Shown piece by piece: positions 38,048 through 50,557 of a stretch of DNA of 64,000 nt (the stretch's first letter is position 1; the number at the start of each line of letters is the position of its first letter). A model generated the notes under the pieces. The model made no database searches. It saw only the letters and a program-made list of their open reading frames with translations, and was not told the origin of the DNA. Source of the stretch: Terana coerulea (taxonomy: Eukaryota; Basidiomycota; Agaricomycetes; Polyporales; Phanerochaetaceae); assembly GCA_024811115.1 (NCBI GenBank), contig JAKOGH010000008.1:124001-188000 (forward strand), given 5' to 3'. The translations under genes and the position numbers were made by a program.

Positions 38048-40977
38048 ATCGCGACGGGGTTTCGACGTGAGGAAAATTTGCTTCGAGGATTAGGTAGATG
38101 ATGTCGACAAGACAGGTAGGGCGGATGCGAAGGTATTTATCCGCTGGAGGACAAAGACAAGCAGGGCACGCGACGAGGTCGTGGAGGAAGAGAAAGAAAA
38201 AGATGGGCAGGGCAGGTGGGACTTGACTCGGGCGAGGGGGCTGAAAGAAAGGAGTGGCGGGGGTATAAATATATGGCGTACATGAGTGCGGTCAAGCTGA
38301 TACAGGCTGCCACGGGCGCTTCATTGCGAGTTGCTATGCTGTTCGGTAACATTCCCATATCGGGTAGACTACCGGGCGAAGCGCCGAATCTGCCAGATGC
38401 CGATCCAGACCCCGTCCTAGCCCTTCGCGGCAGGGTTTGTGCCGAGCGACCACTTGTCTGCTCCGGTGCGAAACGTGGTCGGCTCAGGAGCCCTGCTGTC
38501 TCCTGGCCGTCCTGCCCAGCTCCCGCGCTCTCGCAACGAATGGCCTTGGCGAATGTCGCGGAGAAATAATGGGCATCTGCGCCGAATGCAGTGTCGCTCG
38601 TCTTCCCTGCCAGCGGCCGTAAAAACTTCAATGCAAGGCTTTCGGTGGGCAGCAAAAAGCGCGGATGCACTTTACGGAATGCACAAGGGCTCATTGCATG
38701 GGTGGCGCATCTCCCGAGCGCGAAGGGACGTTTGTTGCATCCGCTTCACTTCCATACCAAAAACCTATTGCGATCTCTTCAAGTTCCCCGGAGATATCAA
38801 TCCCTGCGCCGTCTGAACAGGCTTCACTTCAGCTTTGGGTCTGGCCCCCTCTCCCCACTGGTTCTGTCTCATTCTGTAAATCCATGCAATCCCTTGCTTG
38901 ACTCCTCTCTCGGTGTTGTGTAAGCTGCAGCTGCAGGCTACAGTGTTAGTCAGTGTCCGACTCTGCCCGGTTGCGCAGGCTTCCCGAACATCGAGATCCA
39001 GCTGGAGTGCGACGTCGACTTCGAAAACGCACTAGCACTGTCGCCCTGCCCTGCAAGCGTCTGCGCCTCGACTCCGCCTTGGCAAAGCGCCCCCTGGGGT
39101 GTAAGACTTGCTCTTCTCGGCGGTGGAACATGATCTTGCGAAGGGCCCCGTCTCTGTATCGGACGCAGAATCGTCAGGTTTACGTCCCAGGCGGCGCGAA
39201 CGTTGCGTCGGGAGCCTGTTCCAGTGCGCTAACTGTCAGATATTTCTAGGGTCCCCCGATGGTTGCGCGGGCGGTTGGGCACACGCTCCCATGGACGTAG
39301 TGGTAATTGCGCCTGACGTTCGGGGCCACGGCGGACGCTCGTAGCCCTCCGTACAGGCCGATGAGACGGGGAACGCCCCAGATCAGCTGTCGTTCTAGCT
39401 CTCTCTCTCTCTAGCATGAGAACCGTCTGCGCGACGCTTGGAAAACAGCACTGATTGCGTGGGGGCCCGCAGGATCAGGACTCAGCCAGGGTTCAGACCG
39501 TACCCTCGATCCGTCCGCAAACGCTCGGTGAACTCAATGCCCACCAGTTCAGTCGACCATTTCCTCTTGAGGCCGGGTCAGACGACCGGGCCAGCCACTC
39601 AGTCGTGTTCCTCGCTGTCGGTGCCTCCTGGGGTGGGCTGATGGCGGCCACACCTGGTGAGCCGCCTCGCCGCTTCTCTTCTCTGCTTCGCACCTTCGAC
39701 GCCTCTGCGCCGTTCTGCCCTTGCTGATCAATATATTGTGTACAGCCGAGCTCAATAGACATTGACCAGCCCTTTCTCAGCGTCTCGACGCGCTTCCGGC
39801 CTCGAACGAGTCAGCGAGCGCATCTCGCGCGTATCTGATATGCTCAGCTGGACCCTCGCCGTATGTTGATCTCCGTCAGCGTGCAGGTACACACTTCTGT
39901 CGGTGGCCTCTCCTGCGTCCTGACACTAGTCACACGCGCGCGCAGGCGACCAGCGCAAGCAGCACCCTCGGACCCTGTAGCGTCGCCGTCGACACAATGC
40001 AGCCCTCCGAGCGTGCCTCGCCCAGCACGCCGTTTCCGCTAAACGCCTCGTAGGATTGAGGCGCGCTGCGAAGCGCACTCGGGCACACGGAGGTGCGCTC
40101 GAGCACGGCGCTGTGATCCTCGTCGTGATCGCGGACGCTGCTGCTCGCTTCACAGTCTGGTGGCCGACAGCCAGGTCCGTCGGCACAGGGTCCGCGCGCC
40201 CAGACCCGTCCGCCCGCGACGAATGCGACGCCGCCCTGCGTCGTGATGCATCCCGGACTTCGAAGACGCCCCCGCGGCCCGCACTGCGCCCTCCCACTTC
40301 GAAGCACGCTTGCGCCGTCGCATACAGTCCGTCTATCTCGCGACATGACCGCGGGTTGTGCGTGCGTGAGGTTTCTGCTCGCGCGTCGGGATCCCACAGC
40401 GCGCGATGAACACTCCGTCGGGTGATCGTGCTCTGGCCAATTCGCCCGCCCCCGTTCGATCAATTTCATATGTGCTTACGGTAGTCTGAAGTCGTGACTC
40501 CGCGGGCGCGCCAAGGCCTTCGCGCACCGCTCTTATGTGTGTTTTCAACGCCTTCGTGGCATCCCAACTCTGATCGGTCTCCACACGCAGCCATCTCGAA
40601 CCTGTCTGGCACTGAAACGGGGTGCAGCCGGCCTGGACCGCGACGACGGATGCCGCTGTCTCCGTAACTCCGTCAAATAGAGACTCGTCTTCATCATGAC
40701 ACGGTCGCGCCCACGTCCTCGCAGCCGCTGAGGCACGTCCGGCAGACCTTCATCCCATCATTCTACTGCGTCGTTGCCATCGGTATATGTTGCTATCAAA
40801 TACACCGTCCGTGTCGGGACACATCAAACAAGACGGACTATGTCGTACAGTACACAAGAGAATAGAGAGGAATAAAGAGATATGGTTATCCGGGATTGCA
40901 ACATTGCTCCGAAGGGAAAGCACACTTGAGTATGCGATACGTGATGCGAAGAAGTCGGGGAATAGCGACAGATGCGA
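38048..40977. other. Gene-poor 2.9-kb stretch
   Basis: No gene recognised. A tataaatata stretch at about 38265-38275 could serve the minus-strand gene ending at 38047. A (CT)n microsatellite lies at about 39400-39412. GC-rich open frames around 39900-40470 are mutually overlapping on both strands and carry no motif. Confidence 0.4.
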
Positions 40978-43900
40978 CTACCGGATGAAGAAGCTATGTG
41001 CCACAGCGAGCCCGCAGGCCGCGCTGCAGATGAAGAACCCTAGCGGGTACCCGGACGGGTTGTTCTGCACGCTCGTCGACCAGATCTATTTGTCCGCAAA
41101 GATTAGCATTGGCCCCCGTGCCTGCACCGGTAAGAGAAGGGGCGACGCACCAGACCGCCGAGGACCGGCCCACAGAAGCGCGCGAGGCTGACGAGGCTCT
41201 GCGCGATGCCGTTCGCAAAGCCGACGACGTGCGGCGGCGACACTGGCAGGGTTTGGTCAGACGCTTTCGTCCCACGGAAGAAGACGGAGCCTGCGGACGT
41301 ACTGTAATTCAGGAGCACCGAAATCGCCGTGTAGCTGAACGTGATACCACAGAACCTGATCGCCCTGCAGTGCACAATGAACATGCATTCCGCGGAACAG
41401 AAGAGAGTCGACGGGGACTTACGTGCTAATCGCCAACGCTGCAAGCCACATTTGCAAATGACGTTCAGTAAACATGCGCGCCCCTGAAGCCTGGACACCC
41501 ACCTCCCATGAGAATAAGGTTGCCATCATCCTTCTCGCTGGCGAAGACCCTGTATAGGACCGCTGACAAATACGCTGGAATGTATAGCAGGGATCCTATG
41601 CGGAGCATGGCCAGATGCGAGAAGCGCCCTCGAGGAGGACTGGGAGGGAGCGTCAGCAACCCGACAGGCCAAATGCGCACGACGACCTCACCCGATGTTT
41701 CTAGATTTACGCGTTAGGATAGATGCCAAGCTGAGCGTTCTGGGCACACGTACGGATAGAAATAGAACTGATACACGATCTGGGCAAAGCACATCAGGGC
41801 GACTGGAGGACGAATAGAGTTAGCCGCCGCCGGGTCACGATGTCCTCAGCCATTAAACGCACTCAGCTGCGAGAAGTGGCCGGCATTCAGGTTCAAGCCC
41901 CCGGACGGGTACTTCCTGTCATCGCGAACCAATGGCCGTGGTGAGCAAGGCCGACACGTAAACGTTGCGCCGACGACTCACGAGACGAGGTAGAGATAGA
42001 AGATCTGGTCGTGTGTCGTCGTGTGCAGGGCCAGCAGGCCGTACTGAATAATGATCAACAAGGGGAGCTGCGACATGAGCGAGGGCCCTTCTTCGCCGGG
42101 GCCAGCTGCCGCCGCCTCAGGCTCCGCCGGCCGCGCGCCCTCCGCGATCGAGCCAAGCGGGTCCTGCCCCGCCGCCTCCGCGTCGTCCGCGAGCTGCAGC
42201 AGCTGCTGCGCCTCGAGCACCGCGGGCGGCGTGCGCACGCCCGTGTGCGCGAAGATGGGCGCGACGGAGCTCGAGAAGCGGCGCCCCGCGCCGTGCTCCG
42301 GCGGCTGCAAAGACGCGGACGGCCGCCGGCCAGCGGGCGCGTCGCGCGGGGGCGAGGTCGGCCCATGCGGCGAGGGCGAACCAAACGTCGGTCGGAGCAG
42401 AGACGAGGCGGAGGCCCACGCGCCGAGCGGGGGCTTCGCGGAGCCTGACCGGAGCTGAACACGTCGCCTTCGTCTGGCTCATCTGCCGGCGTCGCCTCTA
42501 GCGCGTGCTCGTCGTCCAGGTTCCCCTCGTCCTCTGACTCGAAGGGATCTTCGTTGTCCACATTCATGGCGGCCGCGACCCAGAGGTCCGCGATGCCGGT
42601 CACCGCGTTTTCGTTCGCCATCAGCAGCCGCTGAGCAAAATTCAGGTCTGTCGCCGTTGCGTACGACGCAGAGAGAGGCTGCTCGCCAGTGGTTGTGTTG
42701 GCGTTGCTTCCTCGTCGGCGCATCGATCTCGCAGCGACGCTCCCACGTCGCGCACCCAAGCCGCCCAGCGTCCCCTGACTCGCAAGACGAGCGCGGAAGC
42801 CCCCATTGTAGCCATACGCCGAGCCGCCCGCGCGGCTCGTACGAGAAAATAGACGATCCCGGGACGTTGTCGCCGCCGATAGAGGTACAGGCTGCGACGC
42901 CGACGCGGCCATGGTCGCGTCGGGCACCCTCGATGCAAAGATGCCTGAAAACTTCCGGCCCACCCTCCGCCCAATGGAACCGACGAAGCCATGGGGCTCC
43001 GTGTCCTCCTCAATCGGCGAGATCGGGGGCGATTCTTCAAGGATGGTCGACACGCTGGTCGAATGTTTCTCAGGTGGCAGGCGAATAGCACCTTCTCTCG
43101 GGCCGCAGTCTGGGCCAAGGAACAGGCAGAGCACGGAGCCTGCAGATCGCATGAGTTGATGCCCGATAACATTTGCAAGGTAAAACGCGGTCTCATACCG
43201 GTTAACGTAACGGCGGACGCCACCATAGTCGGTAGCAGATACGGGTATTTTACGAACAAAGGTATACTTCCAAATGCACTTGGCCACTTTTTCGCCGGGT
43301 TCTCGACTGCTGCAAGTTAGAAGGCCAGACGACACGGCGCAAACTTGTAGTGCTCACATGTACCGCCCACAATGGCACCAGCAACACCACCAAAACCCCA
43401 GCAGAATCTATCGAAACATTCCCCCGATCAGTTCGCACCGCCGTCTGACAGCGCCGAAGGCTTACCCCAAAATCGCGTAAGCTCGCCCTTCGTTGCTTTG
43501 GTCAGACACCGCGGTGACAGTGCCACGAGCGACACCAATGGCGCCGGCAAAAACGCCTTGCATCAAACGTATCACGATAGCCTCTTGTATCGACGTTGAT
43601 GTTCCGAATAGAGTACAGGTAACGGCGCTTCCAAGGAGAGAGACGGCAATGACGAGCCGTGAGCCGTGCTTTGCGGCGACTGTTGCCTATAATCGCAAGG
43701 TACAAGGAGTCAGTAGGAAGCATAGCTGGTAAGCACAATCATCACTCACCCAAAGCAGAGAAGTCAAGAATTGTGTGAGGAAGAATGTGGACACTGGTGA
43801 ATGGCATAATATGCTCAGTCTCAATTCGGTTGCCTCAGAGCTGGAGCTGACGCACCTAGGATGCCAGTCCAGTACCCAACATCTGCCTCATTTTCGAATT

Positions 43901-44389
43901 GGTCAAAACCTATCCACACAAGCGTCAGTACAAGCACCAGCACAAGCATGACACCGACGCACTTTCCACCATGAACAGCAAGAACGGCGCAGAGACGTTC
44001 GCCGACAGAAACTCGCCCAGCATCGTCTACTCCTTCCATCAGCGACACATCTGCATGCCAAGCACCAAGGAGACGTACGATCGACAACACGATCATGGAC
44101 AGCGGCGGCAGCGGCGTCGAGTACACCTCGGGCGGCGGCTGCAGCGCACTCGGGATCGGCGGCCGCTCGCCGCGCGGCGACTGCACCGCACCACCAAGGC
44201 CGCGTTCCTCATCGCCCGCGGCCCGCCACCGCTCGAGGAAAGCTCGGGCGATGACGCAGCATGCTCGAGAACGACACGCGCCCGGTCGGGGCGGCGGTGC
44301 GCCGGGGTGTCCGCCGCGAACGAGTCGTGCGGGCTGGGCGCCGCGGGCGAGCGCAGGGTGCGCTGCGAGCCTGACGGGCTCGGTGCCAT
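40978..44389 (-). CDS. MFS transporter with large central acidic/Ser-rich loop; two one-base indels
   Basis: Twelve-TM-type MFS carrier similar to fungal/plant zinc-induced-facilitator-like proteins (family placement by motif memory). Order: disordered N-terminus; PLPPLSMIVLSI; MLGEFLSANVSAPFLLFMVE; FDQFENEADVGYWTGIL; TFFLTQFLTSLLWATVAAKH (motif A region); VIRLMQGVFAGAIGVARG; SNEGRAYAILGFCWGFGGVA; IPLFVKYPYLLPTMVASAVT; CLFLGPDCGPREGAI; long loop; C-terminal half with YGLLALHTTTHDQIFYLYLV and VVGFANGIAQSLVSLARFCG; end NPSGYPLGFFICSAACGLAV, stop 40978-40980. Frame slips at 42429-42433 (five G, six expected) and 44215-44217 (CCC, four expected). ATG 44389 is the best start seen. It lies downstream of, and on the same strand as, the terpene synthase. 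Confidence 0.82.
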
Positions 44390-45600
44390 GGCTGGAGAAG
44401 AGGTTGTGCCCGCGGATACTGCGCCGCGAGAGGCGGTGAGATTCTCTGAAGGTGTTGGGAGAGGACAGGTCGCACTTGGCGCCAATCTGTAGAGGACGGA
44501 CGCCTCGGTAATCTAATCTCTGTTTCTGTCGTGCAGTGCCCTGACGTCATGGCTGATGGAGGCTACAAAGCGGTTGTAGTGGCACTTCACAGCCGGCAAC
44601 TAAAAGTAAGTGTAAGTTCAAACCATTACTTATGTGTTACTATTGGGGTCAGTGACTGGGGTAACATCTGGTCTAGGCTCACTGTTGCGTCACGGATCAC
44701 GTACCACGTGCGTCCATAACGCCCTCTTGTCACTTCATTTACCGCGTATCGTGGCTCGTCGCGACTCGGAGTTGTGCTCCTTCGCAAGCAGCGTACCTGG
44801 CAATGGAAAGTCTCGGAAACACACGCTATAATGAGCTCATACGCCCAAGGCACAATCACGCAAATGCACACGATATGTAACGTCAAGGCATTGCCACATG
44901 CATTAAGACGCATGTCTGTAGCGTGCGTATCCAGCTAGATGATGTTCTACATACTAGAATGGGGCTTAATTCCCCGAAGAGGTCTACCCACGACGAGAAG
45001 CAAAGCTAAGGTAACCAAGAAGAAAAGTCTACCCAAGTCGCGACTGAAAGGCGTGTATGCGGCGTGCCCGGGGCATTCCCCGAGCCTCGACATAGCCTGC
45101 CGGAGGGACGAAGGGTGTGAAAGAATAAAGGATGCAAATAAAGAATGTGAGATGCTGTAGAGTAGCAGTGTGCGGAAAAAGCGAAAGGAGGAATAGAAAT
45201 GTGCGAACAAAGAGTGTGATTAAACATGCCCATAGAATAATGACTGTAAGGTAGGATGTGGAATTAAGACGAACGGGAGCAGAGCATGCACGACGAACGT
45301 GAGAATGTCGAGGGGCGTCAGTGATACATGGGCATGTTGTTCGGCAGTCGTCAAGAGCTTGAGATGAAGCATGAAGGCGTCGACTATGGATACAGTGGTC
45401 GATAGCGTGTGAGCTGCATGGGGGCGTCCGAGTTGGCATACGTGGAGCCGTTTTGAGTCGTGTGGATCAGAGCGAGATGGCAGTTTCGTGGTCGGGGCGC
45501 CTGGAACATGAGGCAACCATCTATCAGTCCAGGGACTGCCGAGCGAGACATGAACTGCACGCGCGTACCTGAGAGTCTATGGGATCATTGCAAATTGTAC
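44390..45600. other. Intergenic between the terpene synthase and MFS genes
   Basis: 1.2 kb between same-strand genes. No gene recognised; the minus-strand stretch 44947-45516 is low-complexity (Ser/His/Leu) in translation and not called. It contains the terpene synthase 3' UTR and the MFS promoter. Confidence 0.45.
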
Positions 45601-46923
45601 TTATACTTGCGTCGGCTCGGCCGCGACGGAATCCCGTCGAGGGAGGAGGGTGACCACCCGCGTTCTCTTGATGTCGAGGCCGCTCTTTGCAAAATATCTC
45701 TCGGACTCGAAGGACCAGTGAAGACTGCCGACAATCCAATCGCGCAGGCCGTCCACGTAGATGCTCAGTTGCTCGTCGATCTCAGATCCCCAGGAGGGCA
45801 AATTCGCCCGTTCCGCGACAAAGCGGTCGATGGACTGCTGACACAAATCGCCCACAAAACTGACGGCTGACTGCAGGTCAAGGCCTTCTTGCTCCATTAC
45901 GACAACAATCATGTTGTGCGTATCACCTGTGCAATGAGAAGAAGGTCGGGCGTGAGTACATGCACCGTTCATCTTAGGTTTATGGCAGTCCAAGGCGATG
46001 CGACTGACCTTTCGATTGTTCCACGTTGTACGAGAAGATGTCCTGAGCACGCAGTCGCCAGTCAGCTGCTGCAGCGTGAGAGCGAATGGCTCGTGAAGGG
46101 AATAAACTTACGTTGGACCAGGTCACCAAGTCATTCGCAGCCTCGCCGAGGGCGAGAACTGTAGGATGTTCCATGACCTCGTCGGGAAGGTCCAAGTTAT
46201 ATGCGTATTCAATGAGGGCCCAGCACGGCTTGCACCCGCTGCGGAATGTCGTATTAATGAGACCATCAGACTGCGATGAACCAGCGAGACATACCTTGTG
46301 TCACGGCGCAGAGCAATGTACGACTCGAGGTCAGGGACGACGCCTGCCTGACGGTCGAGGGCTTGCTGCGTCACGGCCTGGAAGAAGAAGTCCATGGTCT
46401 CGCGGAAGCGTTGCTGCATGCCCGGCGTCGCGGTGAGGATGGTGCGCCTCCAGAAGCTGCCGGAGGCATTAGCACGGAGACTTTCTATACACAACGCGCT
46501 GGACACTCACTCGGCGGTCATCCTCCCTGCCCGAGTAACAGCACGGTACTTTCCTGGCAGCCAGAGCGTGTTCATGATATCCACGCCCATGTTCACCGTG
46601 CCCCGGTCGTCCATGTCGTCCGAGAGATTGTCGAGGTGGAAGAGCCAGTTCATGAAGTCACAGCACACGCGAAGCTGGGGGTAGGCGGCGTTCGGGTAGC
46701 ACATGGCGGTGAGGAGGCCGGCCTTGAGGCCGTGGAACGCGTCGCGCTTCTTCTGGCTGAGGTTGCCGCCCTTGAAGAGCCACTGCTTGCATTCTACCGT
46801 GGCCTGTTTCCGGTGGCGGTTGTTCCGGAGAGGGAACGTACAATGCGAGACGAGGTCGGGAATGACGATCTTGGATGACGGTGACGAGGCGGGGTGCGCA
46901 ACGGCGGAAGGCGGTTGCTGCAT
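45601..46923 (-). CDS. Sesquiterpene synthase (class I terpene cyclase)
   Basis: Cytosolic Mg2+-dependent cyclase acting on farnesyl diphosphate. About 352 residues, the normal size for fungal single-domain enzymes. Five exons join in frame. The aspartate-rich motif is DNLSDDMDD (D98-D102), the NSE triad is NDIFSYNVEQ (about residues 234-242), and SFESERYF supplies the C-terminal RY pair. Also FKGGNLSQKKRDAF, RRTILTATPGMQQRFRETMD and LPDEVMEHPTVLALGEAAND. ATG 46923 gives MQQPPSAVAHPASS. The Asn at the second motif position and the flanking sequence suggest the 1,11-cyclising (trans-humulyl / protoilludene-type) clade, but product assignment is inference. No frame break. A TATA element lies upstream; an MFS gene follows on the same strand. 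Confidence 0.92.
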
Positions 46924-47035
46924 GATGCTCGAAGTTCGGTAGGATGAGAGGTAGAGTATTAGAGGACAAAACAAAGTGGAGAAAACGAGCCCAGAGGGTC
47001 CAGAAGTTGAGGGGCATGAGAGGAAGAACGCATGG

Positions 47036-47042
47036 TTTTATA
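47036..47042 (-). promoter_or_regulatory. TATA box of the sesquiterpene synthase
   Basis: ttttata on the plus strand (tataaaa in the sense direction), about 115 bases before ATG 46923. Distance and sequence fit a canonical core promoter. Confidence 0.5.
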
Positions 47043-50000
47043 GGTGGTGGGCGGGCGGGATGTTCCGCTTGGCTGGCTCTGCGAGAGACAGGGTCGGTGC
47101 TGCTGGCATGGTTTCGTGTCACGGTCTTCTTGGACCAATGAGGAGGGCGCAGGCAGGTTCGAAACAAGACGGCAAGGAGACCCGGCACCATATTTGGGTG
47201 TGTATCATGGGCTGATGGGGCACAACCTCCCGGCGCCAGAACCCGATTGAGCACAGACGCCGCTTCATCTCGCAGCGAAAGCCCAAAGGCACCGGGCGGG
47301 CTGACAGCGAGTCAAGTTGTTCGACTCCGTCTGGGCCAACTCCCAGGCGGTGTGTGAGCACCGCCAGCGCACCTTGTACTCTGCAGCACAGAAGTGCGGC
47401 GGTCCGTGCATCGTGCACGCGCGAACGTCTGCAGACGAATGGACGGACACGGACGAGTGAGCGAATGCGCTGCGGCAGAGAGGATGCGGACCGACCGAAA
47501 CAGCGACGGGAACGTGTTCGTGTCTTGCGGCCCATCTTCTCCGCGAATCATGGCGCGCTGCCTTGGCGAATTGGGTAGCCGGGCGCCTCGCCACATTGGG
47601 CAGATGTTCCCGCGGTCATTAGCGAGCCGAACCAGTGTTGGCCGTGTCCGAAGCCCCCGTCGCGCTGACGTCCCAGCTGGCCTTCAGCAGATTAACTTAT
47701 TAGCCTCTGCAGGAATGCAGATGGCGCGGCTGCAATGTGAAAAAGCAACCCTCGAGCAGTTTTCCGCCTCAACGCCACGGTCGACGACCCATTTGCCTGC
47801 TGTGCTGAGACCCCGACGGCAGCACGCCGTCAACAGTACCGACGCCGTCGGGCAATCGCCCACGGAGCGGGAACCTTTTTCCCTCGCCTGGCTCGCCATG
47901 TCGGAGCCGCAGCCTTCATTTACCCCCGCGCGACGCTGTGGACTTCTGGAACCCGCCGCCATCAGCCGAAAGAGGAAATAACCGGCTGGTGCTTCGAGAC
48001 ATGTCGTCCCCGGACCTTCGCACGCGTGAAGGGACGTGAAGAGCGGCCGCCGCCCTGCGTCACCAGCTCACTGGTGCGCGCGACTCGGACCTGGTGCCCT
48101 CGTCTGGCGGATATGTTGTAACTTGTTGATGCGAGTTAATTCGCCGGAGTGTCGCAGCTGCGGGGGTGACCCAAAACACAAAAGGCCGAATCGGCAAAGC
48201 CGGAAAATGATTTCGGTATGAACGGCGACATATGCTTGTGGTGCATATCTTGCCCACCGGACGGAAGCCCAAAAACGTGAAGCCGGTGCCGACGCTGCTT
48301 ATTGTCCCTCCCCCGCCCAATGATAGAAAGTGAGGCAAACGGGGAATGCACAAAGTCTATCGTGGTGTGGCGTCGGTACATGACCCGGCATGGAAATGAG
48401 CGTGAGCTCACGTACCTTACAATAATAGACACGGAAAGATTTGTGTGGACCCTGTGGAGAGCACTTCCGCGCAAGCCTACCGATATGCGCATGCGAAGTT
48501 GTAGGCGGTCTTCCATGGAGTGTCGCGATGGTCGCTGTGGAAGCGAGCACCAAGGCATCCCACATGTTCTATCCTTCCACCAACGAAGCTTGGAGCTCGC
48601 TAGAGGCTGCTGCGGTTAAGCGCGCTGCCTGCGAAGAGGGCCTCATCACGGCGAAACCTACAGATACTGTGAAACAGCTGAGAATGTTCCTCCAGAAGCG
48701 CTTCTGCCCACACCGTATGTGAGAGTTGTCGGCGCTCGCTCACCTTGCATGGTACCTCCATCTTCGGCCTTCGCGGCTTGCAGGGGCGCACGCACCGACA
48801 AACGTCGGGAGAATAGTGCTAATTGCGAGTGCTAGGCAAAGTAAGCTTCTCAATCTATGCACAAATCCGAAAGTCTCGACATCTCACCGGCAACGAACGT
48901 ACCAATCAACACGTTACAGCCGTGAATTTCGCTCCTGGAATTGCAAGGCTCAGCGTGACGCCGCCACTAGGCAAGTTGTCTGGATGCCTTCCGCATTTGG
49001 CCACTAGATGCCCATCTTTGGGTGTGGACTACTCACGAGTCGTGTCGGGCTGTAGAGCGGGCGGAGTGGCGCATCGACGTCAGGTTCCGCTAAGGGCAAT
49101 GTATCTGTGATGTTACTATGGGAGGAAATAGCTGCGGCACTCACTCTCCGTCAAGCCACTTGGTGGCGGCGTATGTACAAGCAAAAGACGACCGCCGAAC
49201 CTAGGCATAAACCAGCACCGGGCCGTTGACGCGCAGAATGGAATGGCTGCAGTTTCTGGTGGCTCATCGACACCGCGGAAATCGCAGATCTCCGCAGAGT
49301 CTTGGGCTGAGCCGGGGCCACATCGTGAGTGGCAGCTGGCTCGCGCGCGAGCTTTCCAAACTTCACGCACCGAGCAGTAATCTTGCGACAGTGCTTCGGC
49401 TCGTGCCGCACACCTACAACGGATCGCTGCGGCTGGCTTTCTCGACAAGTCAGCAGCGATATCAACGACTCGGAGCACTGGGGTGCACTGTCTGTGACCT
49501 GGTAATGAACAAATGATGACACTACAATGAATTCCAGCACTCTTAAGAATGACACGAACGGCACGATGCGCACCTATGACCTACATGTGGGTTGCTGGGA
49601 ACTTGACACATATCTCGAAAGCTGCGTAGGTCTCCCATCCGCCGCCCGTAGTAATGTCCGACTTTTTCCACATGAAAAGGCCCTGAAGTAAGAGTCGGTC
49701 AGTAAGACCGCTTGCGAGAAACAAGACCCTTGGCATGAAATGGCAGTGGTAAGACCCCTGGCCTTGAGGATAGCTGGAAATATTGAGTCAAGACCGCACA
49801 GAAAACACGAGGACGGGTGTGACAAAGATGTTGTCACGTGAGGTTTGTGACTCAGCTCAGGCAGGCGTCACGTCCAGGGACCAGGGCCCCTGCGCTGCGA
49901 AGCCTGCGAACGGTGCTGGTCGCTTCAAGGCTCAATTTGTGAGTCGCTGGCCATTGAGCAGTGGTGGCTGCATAGCCTGCATTGCGGTTTGGGCGGGAGG

Positions 50001-50170
50001 AAAAAATGTCAAAAAGGAATATAGTTTTCACTCCAGGAAAATGCGATTTCTCAATAATAAAGAGCAACACCTGTAACCCTGTTACATAAGACATTACATT
50101 CCATGACCGCACACACGTAGATACATCCCCCATTCCTAGTACAGTACGCGCACTACCTTAATTAGCACCC

Positions 50171-50192
50171 GTCCTTCCATATATGGAAGGAC
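50171..50192. repeat. Perfect 22-bp palindrome
   Basis: gtccttccatatatggaagg followed by ac; both halves are exact reverse complements around atat. It lies downstream of the F-box gene stop. Confidence 0.8.
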
Positions 50193-50259
50193 GTCCACTT
50201 CAGACACCCTCCTCCGAAGACTCACTATTCCCACGGCTCTCTCATATATAAACCTCTCC

Positions 50260-50367
50260 CCTTTGTAGACGGACCTCAGTCTTTTCTCCCGTCTACAAAG
50301 GTATGCTGCCCTGTCCCCCTGTAGCACCTCCTCATGTACTTACCAGTCTTTTCTCCCGTCTACGAAG
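50260..50367. repeat. Inverted and direct repeats 3' of the F-box gene
   Basis: cctttgtagacgg (50260-50272) pairs with ccgtctacaaagg (50289-50301), a 13-bp stem with a 16-base loop. A 24-base unit beginning cagtcttttctcccgtctac (50277-50300) recurs at 50344-50367 with one mismatch. This may be a remnant of a small element or a 3'-end signal. Confidence 0.75.
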
Positions 50368-50557
50368 CTTTTGCCCGTTCTCTCGTCCGAAACTGAGTGT
50401 TTCCCGCCGCTGCACACGGCGGGCTTCCAACACCTCAACATAACACATACTGTACAAAATTTTTGGAGACCATGATTCAGAGTAGATAGCACCATCCCTG
50501 TGAACGGCTTAAGAACCTTCAGAGCGTGAACTACGTATGGCGACGTACCATCAGTAA

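Larger units (their letters stand above)
46924..50557. other. Gene-poor 3.6-kb stretch
   Basis: Contains the terpene synthase promoter at its left end and the structured 3' flank of the F-box gene at its right end. Between 47100 and 50100 I found no open frame with conserved motifs on either strand and no tRNA or rRNA signature. Confidence 0.4.

Noticed and set aside
39396..39414. (CT)n microsatellite
   Set aside because: Only about six units; ordinary simple repeat.
47394..47981. 195-codon plus-strand frame
   Set aside because: No conserved motif, no promoter or splice logic; composition like neighbouring non-coding GC-rich DNA.
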